Assembly (NCBI RefSeq): GCF_014646895.1
Contig: NZ_BMOD01000009.1
Span: 117,531-181,530 of the forward strand
Reading direction: 5' to 3'
DNA: 64,000 nucleotides
From: Deinococcus roseus
GTDB lineage: Bacteria; Deinococcota; Deinococci; Deinococcales; Deinococcaceae
Part shown: in pieces, positions 8,347 to 16,519 of the stretch
How the letters are laid out: each line of letters begins with the position of its first letter
Numbering within the stretch: the first letter of the stretch is position 1
Program-made: the position numbers and the translations under genes
The notes under the pieces: model-generated
The model's input: the letters and a program-made list of their open reading frames with translations, nothing else
The model's database searches: none
Told to the model about the DNA's origin: nothing

Positions 8347-8494
8347 AGCTTTTCCAAAAAGCAAAAGCAATCCTCTGAAATCATCCGTGCTGCGAATGGG
8401 TCTTTCGAATAAAGCGCCATTGACTTTCATAAATTTGTAACGAAAACAAAAAGTCCAGTGGCCTCGTGTCCATGGCAAGTCAGACACAAAACGC

Positions 8495-8509
8495 TACAAT
8501 TGAAAAATG
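8495..8509 (+). promoter_or_regulatory. -10 box of leaderless SMI1/KNR4-like gene
   Basis: TACAAT at 8495-8500 ends six bases before the ATG at 8507, with no Shine-Dalgarno sequence between them. Confidence 0.65.
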
Positions 8510-9025
8510 GATGCACTGACTTACCAACAAGCATTGATCCATCTGAAAAGCTGCACCAGAGACGGTACAGCTCCTGGCCCTGATGGCATGATCCGCACCT
8601 TCAAAATCCTGCAGAACTACACCGCCGCAGAAATTGCAAAAACCATGCAACACCTGCAAACCCCCTTCCCAGAAGACTACCAGGCCTTTCTGATACACCT
8701 GGGCTCTGCAGAGCTTTACTTTCATCCGGGCAGACGCACCGGCATCAAATTTCTGGGGCTGCATGAACTGGAACGGTACAATCGGGCCATTTTCGCTGGC
8801 AATCCTGAGCAGTTTCCCCACCTGATGGTGGCGGCTGTGCTGTCCCATGTGGGCAGTTTTGCTGTGTTTGATTTCAGACGCCCACTGCATCCTTTCAATG
8901 TCTTCAGCACCGAAAGCCAGGTGGAAAACTGGCAGACAGAAAGCACAGGATGGTGTGACTTTCAGAGCTGGATGACCCGTCTGGTCGCCAGCCATGGAGG
9001 CGAACTGTACACCCAGGATTTATAA
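8507..9025 (+). CDS. SMI1/KNR4 (SUKH)-like protein
   Basis: A 172-residue soluble protein. The segment TPFPEDYQAFLIHLGSAELYF (near 51-71), followed by GIKFLGLHELERY, has the pattern of SUKH-fold proteins (PxDYxxFLxxxG then hydrophobic strands and an LxxLxEL stretch). SUKH proteins are often immunity proteins against polymorphic toxins, but orphan copies are common and no toxin gene is adjacent. Predicted to be leaderless from the -10 box ending at 8500. The family call is from pattern only. Confidence 0.6.
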   Translation: MDALTYQQALIHLKSCTRDGTAPGPDGMIRTFKILQNYTAAEIAKTMQHLQTPFPEDYQAFLIHLGSAELYFHPGRRTGIKFLGLHELERYNRAIFAGNPEQFPHLMVAAVLSHVGSFAVFDFRRPLHPFNVFSTESQVENWQTESTGWCDFQSWMTRLVASHGGELYTQDL

Positions 9026-9122
9026 ACCAACCAGACCCAGCCTGCAACATTGCGAACCAATCGGGGTTCTGGCTGCTCTTCTGAACCTGCTGAAGCTCAA
9101 AAACAGTCAAACACAGGAACAG

Positions 9123-9452
9123 TCAAAAACAGGCCAGTGCCACCTGCATGCACAGAAAAATCTCATTGAAGGCCTCGCGGGTGCGGGGACGGTTTTTCCA
9201 TTGCTGCAAAGCTTCATTGACCGCTTTCAGGCAATGGGCTTTGTAAAGTTGAAACCGCACCGGCAAAAAATCATTCTCTTTGCGACGGATGGTCAGGGGT
9301 TCTCCCCTGCCTCCACGGGTCTTCTTGCCCACCCGCAGGGCCACCCGAAACAGCAACTGGTAAATCTGCCGCACCTGCTCGTCCACATCGGGACGGTGCA
9401 GCAGGGACAGCACACGCTTGAGGTCTCTCTGGACCGGATCGAACAACTCCAC
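9123..9452 (-). CDS. Hypothetical protein, probable leaderless GTG start
   Basis: A 109-residue basic protein with no recognised domain. The frame runs upstream to 9581 into the neighbouring dehydrogenase, but no ribosome binding site supports that start. A GTG at 9452-9450 is preceded by TACGCT (9464-9459) with a six-base gap, the leaderless arrangement seen elsewhere here. The sequence is charged and rich in Leu, Arg and Val (FDPVQRDLKRVLSLLHRP near the start), with codon use like the neighbours. It lies convergent to the SUKH-like gene and downstream of an SDR gene. Could be a small DNA- or RNA-associated protein; function unknown. Confidence 0.5.
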   Translation of the reverse strand: MELFDPVQRDLKRVLSLLHRPDVDEQVRQIYQLLFRVALRVGKKTRGGRGEPLTIRRKENDFLPVRFQLYKAHCLKAVNEALQQWKNRPRTREAFNEIFLCMQVALACF

Positions 9453-9555
9453 AACTACAGCGTAAACATTGCATGTGACAGAAATCTGACAAGCAAAGCA
9501 GGCTCCAGGAAGGTCAACTTCCCAGGGCCTGCAGGGTTCCATGGGTTGCTTTTGC

Positions 9556-10392
9556 TCAACCGTTGATGATCTCTCCTCCATTGGGGTGCAGCACCTGTCC
9601 GGTCATGTAACTGCTGTCCTGGGAGGCCAGAAACACAAAACAGGTGGCCACTTCGCTGGGCTGTCCAGGACGTCCCAGAGGGGTATCTTCTCCGAAATGT
9701 TCCACCTTGTCTTCTGGGAAGGTGCTGGGGATCAGGGGCGTCCAGATGGGACCGGGGGCCACACCATTCACCCGGATGCCTTTTTCGGCCAGCATGCCTG
9801 AGAGGGAACGGGTGAAGGCCACAATGGCTCCCTTGGTGGCAGAGTAATCCACCAGTCCAGGGCTGCCCCGGTAGGCGGTGACCGAGGTGGTGTTGATGAT
9901 GCGTGCGCCTTTCTTCAGGTGGGGCATGGCAGCACGGGTCAGGTAAAAATAACCGAAGATGTTGGTTCTGAAGGTTTTTTCCAGCTGCTCCGGGGTGATT
10001 TTCATGAAATCTTCCTGGGGGGTTTGCTCTGCTGCATTGTTGACCACGATGTCCAGCCTGCCGAATTTCTTCAGCACCTGCTGCACAGCCTGTTCACAGA
10101 ACTCGGGTTTGCCCACATCTCCGGCAATCAGCAGGCATTTGCCGCCCCGTTCTTCCACCATTTTGCGGGTGTCACGGGCATCCTGGTTTTCTTCCAGGTA
10201 AATGATGGCCACGTCTGCGCCTTCGGCAGCAAAAGCCACCGCCACAGAGCGACCAATCCCTGAATCTCCACCAGAGATGATGGCCGTCTGGCCTTGCAGT
10301 TTTCCTGCAGGTTTGTAGTCTTTGCTGATCACTTCAGGACGGGGAGACATTTCGTTTTGATGTCCGGGTTTTTCCATGGGTGCATCTGGCAT
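9556..10392 (-). CDS. SDR-family oxidoreductase (general stress protein 39 / YghA type)
   Basis: A 278-residue short-chain dehydrogenase with the about 40-residue N-terminal extension (PxPEVISKDYKPAGKLQGQTA) typical of the YdaD/YghA stress group. NAD(P) site: SGGDSGIGRSVA (near 40-51). NNAA is near 118. Catalytic Ser/Tyr/Lys: TTSVTAYRG ... YSATKG (near 165-183). A perfect GGAGG site precedes the ATG. The family reduces aldehydes or ketones and is induced by general stress in Bacillus. Here it sits beside DUF892 and acidic hydrophilic stress genes, consistent with a stress role. Confidence 0.88.
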   Translation of the reverse strand: MPDAPMEKPGHQNEMSPRPEVISKDYKPAGKLQGQTAIISGGDSGIGRSVAVAFAAEGADVAIIYLEENQDARDTRKMVEERGGKCLLIAGDVGKPEFCEQAVQQVLKKFGRLDIVVNNAAEQTPQEDFMKITPEQLEKTFRTNIFGYFYLTRAAMPHLKKGARIINTTSVTAYRGSPGLVDYSATKGAIVAFTRSLSGMLAEKGIRVNGVAPGPIWTPLIPSTFPEDKVEHFGEDTPLGRPGQPSEVATCFVFLASQDSSYMTGQVLHPNGGEIING

Positions 10393-10930
10393 GATCGACC
10401 TCCAATGAAGTCATGGCGCAGAAAGGGAAGTGGGCAGATAAAACACCAAAAACACACCACCTACACCTTTCACCTCTGTGATGTTTTCAGTGCTTCATTT
10501 CAGTGTTTTAAAATCCTTCAAGATGATTCATATCCACTTCTTTTTCCTCTCCAGCCATGTCTTCTTCAGGATAATCCGCTTTCATGAAATCAGGTGAGTT
10601 AAAAATAGAATCATTTCACACATTGATATGGTGAGGGATGGCACATCAATCAAAAACACCATTGCTTCATTCAGATAGGCCAGATGATTTCATCAGCCAG
10701 CGCTCAGTAGAGGCTGATTGTTTTCATCTGCTGCCAGCTTATTGATTGAATTCTTCAGAAATGAAATTTTTGTGAAAGTTCCCTTTTCAGACTAGGGGAT
10801 TTCTTTCACAGCAACAGCACAACCGTGGTCTAACATGGGCCTGTCGAGCCCCATGCAGGACATCTGCGCTGGTCCAGCCAGAAAACCTGCTGCTGGTGAG
10901 CAATCATCACTTTTACGAAGGAGAAACCCC
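10393..10930. other. Large divergent intergenic region (538 bp), no gene seen
   Basis: This AT-richer stretch separates the divergent SDR and DUF892 genes. I find no convincing ORF or RNA gene. It contains an interrupted inverted repeat GTGAAAG (10772-10778) / CTTTCAC (10803-10809) about 120 bp before the DUF892 start, a plausible regulator site. No consensus promoter can be assigned with confidence. Confidence 0.5.
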
Positions 10931-11425
10931 ATGCAAAACCTCGAACAACTCTTTGTTGAACAATTGCAAGACATCTACGACGCCGAGACCCAGTTGCTGG
11001 AAGCCCTGCCCAAAATGGCACAGGCCGCCACCTCCCAGAAACTGAAAACCCTGTTCGAAGACCACATCAAAAAAACCGAGAAACAGAAACAACGTCTGGA
11101 AGCCGTGTTCAAGGAACTGGACGAAAAACCCAAAACCAAAACCTGTCAGGCCATGAAGGGGCTCTTGAAAGAAGCAGAAGAAATTCTGAAGCAACAAAAA
11201 GACTCTGAAAGCTCTGTGCTGGACGCTGCCCTGATTGGTGCTTCTCAGAAGGTGGAGCACTATGAAATCGCCACTTACGGCACCCTGCGCACCTGGGCCC
11301 AGCAACTGGGCTACAGCAACGCTGCCATCAAACTGGAAGACACCCTGAACGAAGAATACGAAGCCGACAAGGGCCTGACCCTCTGTGCTGAAAGGGTGAT
11401 CAATCCCAGAGCCGCCGAAGAATAA
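10931..11425 (+). CDS. DUF892 (YciE-type) ferritin-like protein
   Basis: A 164-residue four-helix protein of the YciE/YciF family. It opens with LEQLFVEQLQDIYDAETQLLEALPKM and carries the ferritin-like ligands in the patterns ExQLLE, DHIKKTExQKQRLE and KVEHYEIATYGTL. AAGGAG is seven bases from the ATG at 10931. Family members are rubrerythrin-like di-iron proteins induced by osmotic and oxidative stress; their chemistry is unproven. The next gene starts 57 nt later with its own Shine-Dalgarno, so they may be co-transcribed. Confidence 0.9.
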   Translation: MQNLEQLFVEQLQDIYDAETQLLEALPKMAQAATSQKLKTLFEDHIKKTEKQKQRLEAVFKELDEKPKTKTCQAMKGLLKEAEEILKQQKDSESSVLDAALIGASQKVEHYEIATYGTLRTWAQQLGYSNAAIKLEDTLNEEYEADKGLTLCAERVINPRAAEE

Positions 11426-11481
11426 GTCCCCTTTTGACCCAGAAGTTTGACCCTGCAAATTTGAACCCTCAAGGAGCATTT

Positions 11482-11676
11482 ATGTCTGATCAGGAACCCA
11501 AAAGCAATGCCATGAAAAAACAGGAAGAAGACCAGAAGAAAATCATTCGCACTTTTCATGAAGGAGAAAAAGAGAATCCAGCCGAAGGAGACCGGGCTGG
11601 AGAGCAGGGCTCTCCGGGCAACAATCCGGGCAATGCTGGAGGCAATGGCCACACCAGCAATGCAACCCCAGATTGA
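11482..11676 (+). CDS. Small hydrophilic, probably disordered protein
   Basis: A 64-residue protein preceded by AAGGAG five bases before the ATG. The first half is charged (MKKQEEDQKKIIRTFHEGEKE). The second half is Gly/Asn/Pro-rich (GSPGNNPGNAGGNGH) with no hydrophobic core. This composition resembles small hydrophilic desiccation or stress proteins, but no family can be named. It lies between the DUF892 gene and a UUCG terminator, so it ends that unit. Confidence 0.7.
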   Translation: MSDQEPKSNAMKKQEEDQKKIIRTFHEGEKENPAEGDRAGEQGSPGNNPGNAGGNGHTSNATPD

Positions 11677-11699
11677 ATCCATCTCACATTGCACTTCAT

Positions 11700-11721
11700 G
11701 TCCCCTTTCGAGGGGACTTTT
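11700..11721 (+). terminator. UUCG-tetraloop terminator
   Basis: GTCCCCT (11700-11706), loop TTCG, AGGGGAC (11711-11717) and then TTTT. The very stable UUCG loop makes this a convincing terminator for the DUF892/hydrophilic-protein unit. Confidence 0.85.
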
Positions 11722-11760
11722 CCGCTCAGATACCCGTTCATTCCAAACCAGGAGGAGCAC

Positions 11761-13521
11761 ATGCAGCTTTATCATGATGGCACGCCTTTTTTTCTGCAAA
11801 GGGAAGGCAACATTGCACGGGTCTTTCTGGAAACCGACCGTGAACTTGAACAGGGCTGGGCGGTGGGTTACCTGCATGGGGCCTCGCATTACAGCGAACT
11901 GAAACCTTATGGAGATGGCCGCTGGGTGGCAGAATTGCCCTTCACGCACCACCAGAAATTTCATTACCGTTTCAAGGTCATTGCCGCAGGAAGGGTGTGG
12001 TGGCTCAATCAGGCCGGGGTGAGCCCCAGTGCACCCAGCGTGCTGCAGGATTTCAGTTTTTCCAGTCAGGAGCCGCCCTTGTGGGTCAGAAGCCGCATCT
12101 TCTACCAGATCTTTCCAGACCGCTTTAAAATGGGAGATCCCAGCCTGCGGGTGCAAAAAGGGCAGTACCAGTACACCAACAAGGACATCGAAACGCGAGA
12201 ATGGCATGAACTTCCTCAGAAAGAAACCGGCTACATGGAATTTTATGGTGGAGATCTGGAAGGCATCCGGCAGAGCATTCCCTATTTTCAGGCATTGGGG
12301 GTGAATGCCCTGTACCTCAACCCCATCTTTGAAAGCCCCTCTGCCCACAAGTACGACACCCAGGATTATTACCGCATCGATCCGCACTTTGGCAGCAATG
12401 AAGGCTTTGCAGCCCTGGTGAAAGAACTGCACCATTCTGACATCCGCATCATGCTGGATGGGGTCTTCAACCACACCGGAGACTGGCACCGCTGGATGAA
12501 CAAAGCAGGCCACTATCAGGAGCCCGGAGCCTACCAGAGTGAAAATTTCAGGCAGTACTACAACTACTCTGGTGAAAACCCCGATGATTACTTTTCCTGG
12601 ATGGGGTTTTCCACGCTTCCCAAGCTGAATTACGCCCACCAGGAAGTCAGAGGCCACATCTACGCCAACCCGGACTCGGTGATCCGTTACTGGTTGAAAG
12701 GGCCTTATGAAATGGATGCCTGGAGGCTGGATGTGGCTTCCATGATCGGCTCTGAAGGCAGCGACCAGGACAACCGCCAGATTCTGGCCGAGTTGTGGAG
12801 CGCTGCACGGGAAACCCGCAGCGATGCTTACATCCTGGGGGAACATTTTGGGGATGCCACTTTATGGCTGCAAGGCGGGGTAGAAGACGCCACCATGAAC
12901 TACTTTGCCTTCATGATCCCCACCTGGTCTTTTCTGGCAAGCCAGGACCACAAAAGCCACCCTGCATGGCTTGATGCCAGAGAATATGCAGAGGCCCTGA
13001 CCCGGCCTCTCAGTTACCTGCCTTTCAACCAGCAACTGGCCGCCTTCAATTTGCTGGATTCCCACGATGTGAAACGCTTTGCCACCCTGGTTCCCGATCT
13101 GCAAACCCGAAAACTGGGTGTGGCGCTGCTGTTCACCTTCATTGGGGTTCCCTGCATCTATTACGGAGATGAAATCGGACTGGAAGGCGAGGATGACCCT
13201 GACAACCGCCGCCCGATGCCCTGGGACAACAAAGCCCTGTGGGATTCTGAAATTCACCACTGGTACAAAGCGCTGATTCGTCTGAGGCATCAGGAAGCAG
13301 CACTGAAGGAGGGCAGTTTCTCTGTCTTGCATGCAGAAGGAGACCACCTGATCTTTGAACGCAGGTATGGACCTGAGCGCATCCGGGTGGTGCTGACCCG
13401 GGGTGCCCCCCTGACCCATGAATTGACTGGCAGCTGGATTGATGTGCTGGAGCAACAACCCGTGCAGAGGCATGTGCACCTCTCCTCTGCTGGCGTGAAA
13501 ATCCTGAAGCAGGTGCTTTGA
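11761..13521 (+). CDS. malZ: GH13 alpha-glycosidase (maltodextrin glucosidase / neopullulanase type)
   Basis: A 586-residue cytoplasmic enzyme (no signal peptide). The start is fixed by AGGAGG just before 11761. An N-terminal starch-binding-like beta domain (1-110) precedes the GH13 barrel. Conserved regions: I DGVFNH at 233-238, II WRLDVA with nucleophile D324, III ILGEHF with acid E361, and IV LLDSHD with D436. The VNALYLNPIFESPSAHKYDT stretch (181-200) is typical of the MalZ/neopullulanase subfamily. It hydrolyses short maltodextrins or cyclodextrins. The surrounding genes are stress genes rather than sugar transporters, so a role in glycogen or trehalose turnover under stress is possible. 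Confidence 0.88.
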   Translation: MQLYHDGTPFFLQREGNIARVFLETDRELEQGWAVGYLHGASHYSELKPYGDGRWVAELPFTHHQKFHYRFKVIAAGRVWWLNQAGVSPSAPSVLQDFSFSSQEPPLWVRSRIFYQIFPDRFKMGDPSLRVQKGQYQYTNKDIETREWHELPQKETGYMEFYGGDLEGIRQSIPYFQALGVNALYLNPIFESPSAHKYDTQDYYRIDPHFGSNEGFAALVKELHHSDIRIMLDGVFNHTGDWHRWMNKAGHYQEPGAYQSENFRQYYNYSGENPDDYFSWMGFSTLPKLNYAHQEVRGHIYANPDSVIRYWLKGPYEMDAWRLDVASMIGSEGSDQDNRQILAELWSAARETRSDAYILGEHFGDATLWLQGGVEDATMNYFAFMIPTWSFLASQDHKSHPAWLDAREYAEALTRPLSYLPFNQQLAAFNLLDSHDVKRFATLVPDLQTRKLGVALLFTFIGVPCIYYGDEIGLEGEDDPDNRRPMPWDNKALWDSEIHHWYKALIRLRHQEAALKEGSFSVLHAEGDHLIFERRYGPERIRVVLTRGAPLTHELTGSWIDVLEQQPVQRHVHLSSAGVKILKQVL

Positions 13522-13553
13522 TCCAACAACCCAACCCCATCAAGAGGTGAAAC

Positions 13554-15023
13554 ATGTCCACCCATTCCCACTGGATGCAAAACCTTCCCACCCACAACCC
13601 CCTGAACAAAGACCTGATTGCAGATGCCGTGGTGGTTGGGGCCGGAATTGCTGGCCTGAGCACCGCCTATCAGCTGGTCAAGGCAGGTCTGTCTGTGGTG
13701 GTTCTGGAACGCGACCAGATCGGCAGCGGAGAAACCCCCAGAAGCAGTGCCCAGGTGACGGCCTCACTGGATTTCCTGTATCAGGAACTGGTGACCATTC
13801 ATGGCCGGGAAGCCACAAGGCTGATTTACCAGAGCCACACCGCCGCCATTGCAGAGATGGAACGCATGGTGCAGACAGAACAGCTGGATTGCGATTTCAG
13901 ACGGGTTTCTGGTCATCTGGTGCCTGCTCCCGGAGATGATGCCACCGTTCAGAAGGAAGCTTCTGTGCACAGAGGGCTGGGTTTTGACACGCGACTTTCA
14001 ACCCCTCCTGCCTGGGTCAAGGGTTTTGCAGAAAGCCTCGAATACCCACAACAGGGACAGGTGGATCCGCTGCAATACCTGCTTGGGCTGGCAAAAGCCA
14101 TTGAGAAACACGGCGGGCTGATTTACGGCTCCAGTCCGGTGCTGTCTTACACCGGAGACCACGTGGTCACAGAACAGGGCCACACTGTGCATGCAAATCA
14201 CGTGGTCATCACCACCAATGCTGTGGTTTCCGAACATGGCAAATACTCTTTCAGGTTGACCCCGTACAGAACCTACATGGTGTCCCTGAAGCTCACAGAG
14301 CAGATTGAACCTGTGCTGTTCTATGACACCTCTGATCCCTATTTTTATGTGCGGCCCGATGGGGACATGCTGCTGGTGGGAGGCGCAGACCACCGCACAG
14401 GTGAACCTGCAGATCCCAAAGAACGCTGGCAGACCATTGAAAGCTGGGCCAGAGCGCACTTCCCGGTGGGTGAACGGCTGGAACAGTGGTCCGGGCAAGT
14501 GTTCAATTCTGCAGATGGGATTGCCTTTCTGGGCAAAACCGGAGACATTTATGTGATCACCGGAGACACTGGAAACGGCCTCACCCATGCCACCATCGGG
14601 TCCATGATCATCCGCGACCAGGTGCTGGGCCAGGAAAACCCCTGGATTGAAGTGTACCGTCCTGACCGTTTCCCCAGAGGCAATTACAGGGCGTGGATCA
14701 AGGACGCAGGGCGCAGCATCGGGCATGTCTTTGACTGGTTCAAAAAGTCTGCAGAGGTGCAAAACCTGCAACCCGGCCAGGGCTGCATTGTGCGCCAGGG
14801 ACTCAGCAAATGCGCTGTTCACCGGGATGAAAAAGGCGAGCTTCATGCTGTGGGTGCCATGTGCACCCACCTGGGCTGCGAGGTGTCCTGGAACGGCGCA
14901 GAACACACCTGGGATTGTCCCTGCCACGGTTCACGCTTTGCCTCTGATGGCACGGTGCTGACCGGGCCTGCCAGAGCACCCCTGGCAAAACTGGAGCACC
15001 CGGAAAAGCTGGAATTGAAATGA
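13554..15023 (+). CDS. FAD-dependent oxidoreductase with C-terminal Rieske domain
   Basis: A 489-residue fusion. Residues 25-375 form a DAO-type FAD fold: AVVVGAGIAGLSTAY (26-40) is the dinucleotide-binding motif and ITGDTGNGLTHATIG is the C-terminal FAD contact. Residues about 390-489 are a Rieske [2Fe-2S] domain with CTHLGC and CPCHGSRF ligand motifs. GAGGTG lies at good spacing before the ATG. The same fusion is common in Bacillus and Deinococcus, where it is called gamma-glutamylputrescine-oxidase-like; substrate unknown. It is only 32 nt from the glycosidase stop and probably co-transcribed. Confidence 0.88.
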   Translation: MSTHSHWMQNLPTHNPLNKDLIADAVVVGAGIAGLSTAYQLVKAGLSVVVLERDQIGSGETPRSSAQVTASLDFLYQELVTIHGREATRLIYQSHTAAIAEMERMVQTEQLDCDFRRVSGHLVPAPGDDATVQKEASVHRGLGFDTRLSTPPAWVKGFAESLEYPQQGQVDPLQYLLGLAKAIEKHGGLIYGSSPVLSYTGDHVVTEQGHTVHANHVVITTNAVVSEHGKYSFRLTPYRTYMVSLKLTEQIEPVLFYDTSDPYFYVRPDGDMLLVGGADHRTGEPADPKERWQTIESWARAHFPVGERLEQWSGQVFNSADGIAFLGKTGDIYVITGDTGNGLTHATIGSMIIRDQVLGQENPWIEVYRPDRFPRGNYRAWIKDAGRSIGHVFDWFKKSAEVQNLQPGQGCIVRQGLSKCAVHRDEKGELHAVGAMCTHLGCEVSWNGAEHTWDCPCHGSRFASDGTVLTGPARAPLAKLEHPEKLELK

Positions 15024-15099
15024 CATTCCCCAAAAACCATGCTGATTGTTCTGTCCATAGGGATTTTTCCTGTAGGAAGCCACTGGGGAAACGCCTACC

Positions 15100-15165
15100 A
15101 TGAAAGAACATTCAGCGAAAGACCACCCTGTTCCAGACTTCAAAAAAATGCTGGTCCAGGGGTGA
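15100..15165 (+). CDS. Possible 21-codon upstream ORF
   Basis: ATG at 15100 opens a 21-residue peptide (MKEHSAKDHPVPDFKKMLVQG) ending 12 nt before the next gene. A GGGGAA stretch lies upstream. It may be a leader peptide or a tiny stress peptide. Support is only position and a plausible Shine-Dalgarno. Confidence 0.25.
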   Translation: MKEHSAKDHPVPDFKKMLVQG

Positions 15166-15177
15166 TCGGGGGAAGAC

Positions 15178-15810
15178 ATGGATTACCAATTGCAGATCAA
15201 CAACAACACCCAACAGCCTGGCAGTTTCGTGATTTTTCAGACCACCCGCGCTCCCGGACCTTACAGTGTGGCCTGGCAGAGCAAATATACCTACCCCAGC
15301 ACCACCCTGACCTTCAAATGGACGGCAAATTATGACTTCATCTGGTCCAGCACCGCACAATTGACCCCTGGTGTGGTGTTTCAGGCTGCTCAGGCGATTT
15401 CTGCCACCCCACAGACCAACAGGATCACCCTCTCTTACGATCTGGGGCACCATGCGTTTTACTTCCAGAACCAGACCGAGGGCACCCAGGCAGGGACTTT
15501 TCAGATCCAGGTGGACAGCAGCGTTCCAGTGAATGCGGTCGCTGTGGGCATTGGCATGGACAGCAAGCCAACTTTTGCCATTGGTGGTCAACCCAACATG
15601 AATTTTCAGTTTGAAATTCCACCTGCCAACACCTACTGGGTGGCCTTCACCAGCGGAACCGAACAGGGTGAAGTGCTGGACAGAGAGACCCTGAATCCTG
15701 TGGAAGTGGTTTTCCCCATCAATGTGGATTCCATGACCGTGACCCTCAATCCAGACCTGACCTGGAAGGTGGTGCCCAACCACCTGCTCAAAGCCACTGA
15801 AGAAGGCTGA
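15178..15810 (+). CDS. Hypothetical protein, possibly RhiA-like
   Basis: A 210-residue soluble protein with no signal peptide. The sequence alternates like a beta-sandwich and is rich in Thr, Asn, Gln and aromatic residues. It opens with YQLQINNNTQQPGSFVIFQT and continues with SVAWQSKYTYPSTTLTFKWT. That pattern recalls the rhizosphere-expressed RhiA family, but I am working from memory of the family, so the call is tentative. GGGGGAAG precedes the ATG. It stands alone between the FAD-Rieske gene and a convergent acidic protein. Other reading: a sticky-fold or lectin-like protein. Confidence 0.7.
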   Translation: MDYQLQINNNTQQPGSFVIFQTTRAPGPYSVAWQSKYTYPSTTLTFKWTANYDFIWSSTAQLTPGVVFQAAQAISATPQTNRITLSYDLGHHAFYFQNQTEGTQAGTFQIQVDSSVPVNAVAVGIGMDSKPTFAIGGQPNMNFQFEIPPANTYWVAFTSGTEQGEVLDRETLNPVEVVFPINVDSMTVTLNPDLTWKVVPNHLLKATEEG

Positions 15811-15842
15811 AAAGGGTGTTGTTGTTTCATCGAAAAAACTTC

Positions 15843-15865
15843 AAAAAGAGGGCCACAGGCCCTCT
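15843..15865 (-). terminator. Rho-independent terminator of the acidic-protein gene
   Basis: On the minus strand AGAGGGCC, loop TGT, GGCCCTCT and then further T residues. It lies just past the stop of the 15888-16367 gene. On the plus strand the same hairpin may stop the opposing gene. Confidence 0.8.
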
Positions 15866-15887
15866 CTCTGTTCTGATTTGCTGGGTT

Positions 15888-16367
15888 TTACTCTGACTTT
15901 TCCTCCACCTGATTTTCGGGAGAGGTGTCATCCCTGTGGCGGTCATCGGTGAAGGTGTCTGCAGCCGTGTCGTCATTTCTGAAGTAAGGGCTGGGTCTGC
16001 GCTCAAATTCATCGCCAGCAATGGCAGGATCATCGGACTTCTGCCACTGGTAATCGTCTTTGCCTTCATCCAGATCAAAAGGTGTGTCGATCTGGTCTGC
16101 GGGTTCAGATTCGCTGTTCACGATGGAAGCCACGGCATTGGCGGTGATGCTCTCCTCGGAGTCGGTGATGTCTGAAATGTCATTGGCCTCATCGTTTTTC
16201 TCCACGCCTCCAAAATCAATGGTGGCATCCATCTGCTCGTCATCGGCCTGCAATGTGGGATCCACCTCGTCTCCAGAAATGGTGAAGTGTTCTGCCACTT
16301 TGGGATCCAATTGGTCTTCCCAGTTGTCATCGGACCCCGGATTGTCATTGCGTTGATCATCCGCCAT
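15888..16367 (-). CDS. Highly acidic hydrophilic protein
   Basis: A 159-residue protein dominated by Asp and Glu, with no hydrophobic segment and no recognisable domain (blocks such as DDEQMDATIDFGGVEKNDE). AAGGAGG lies at ideal distance from the ATG and a terminator follows, so it is a monocistronic, well-expressed gene. Such polyacidic proteins in desiccation-resistant bacteria are proposed to act as hydration or chaperone-like factors. That is inference from composition and from its neighbours (DUF892, SDR, small hydrophilic protein). Confidence 0.75.
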   Translation of the reverse strand: MADDQRNDNPGSDDNWEDQLDPKVAEHFTISGDEVDPTLQADDEQMDATIDFGGVEKNDEANDISDITDSEESITANAVASIVNSESEPADQIDTPFDLDEGKDDYQWQKSDDPAIAGDEFERRPSPYFRNDDTAADTFTDDRHRDDTSPENQVEEKSE

Positions 16368-16482
16368 AAAAGCCTCCTTGTGGCCCTCATGGTCGCGGAA
16401 AATCTGCGGCAGATCAGCAAAGAAAGCTACATTGAAGGTTGATGGGCAGATCAGAGGACACGTGCACTGGTCATTGTGTGGA

Positions 16483-16519
16483 TTGCTGGCTTCCTGTGGC
16501 CGGATATGCTGTCTGGATG
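16483..16519 (+). promoter_or_regulatory. Promoter of leaderless P-loop kinase gene
   Basis: TTGCTG at 16483-16488, a 16-bp spacer, TATGCT at 16505-16510 and the ATG at 16517 six bases later. This supports starting the protein at MLLLITGASCVGKTT rather than further upstream. Confidence 0.6.

Noticed and set aside
10393..10930. A small gene or tRNA in the large SDR-DUF892 gap
   Set aside because: No frame had both a start signal and protein-like composition, and no cloverleaf or anticodon-arm pattern was found.
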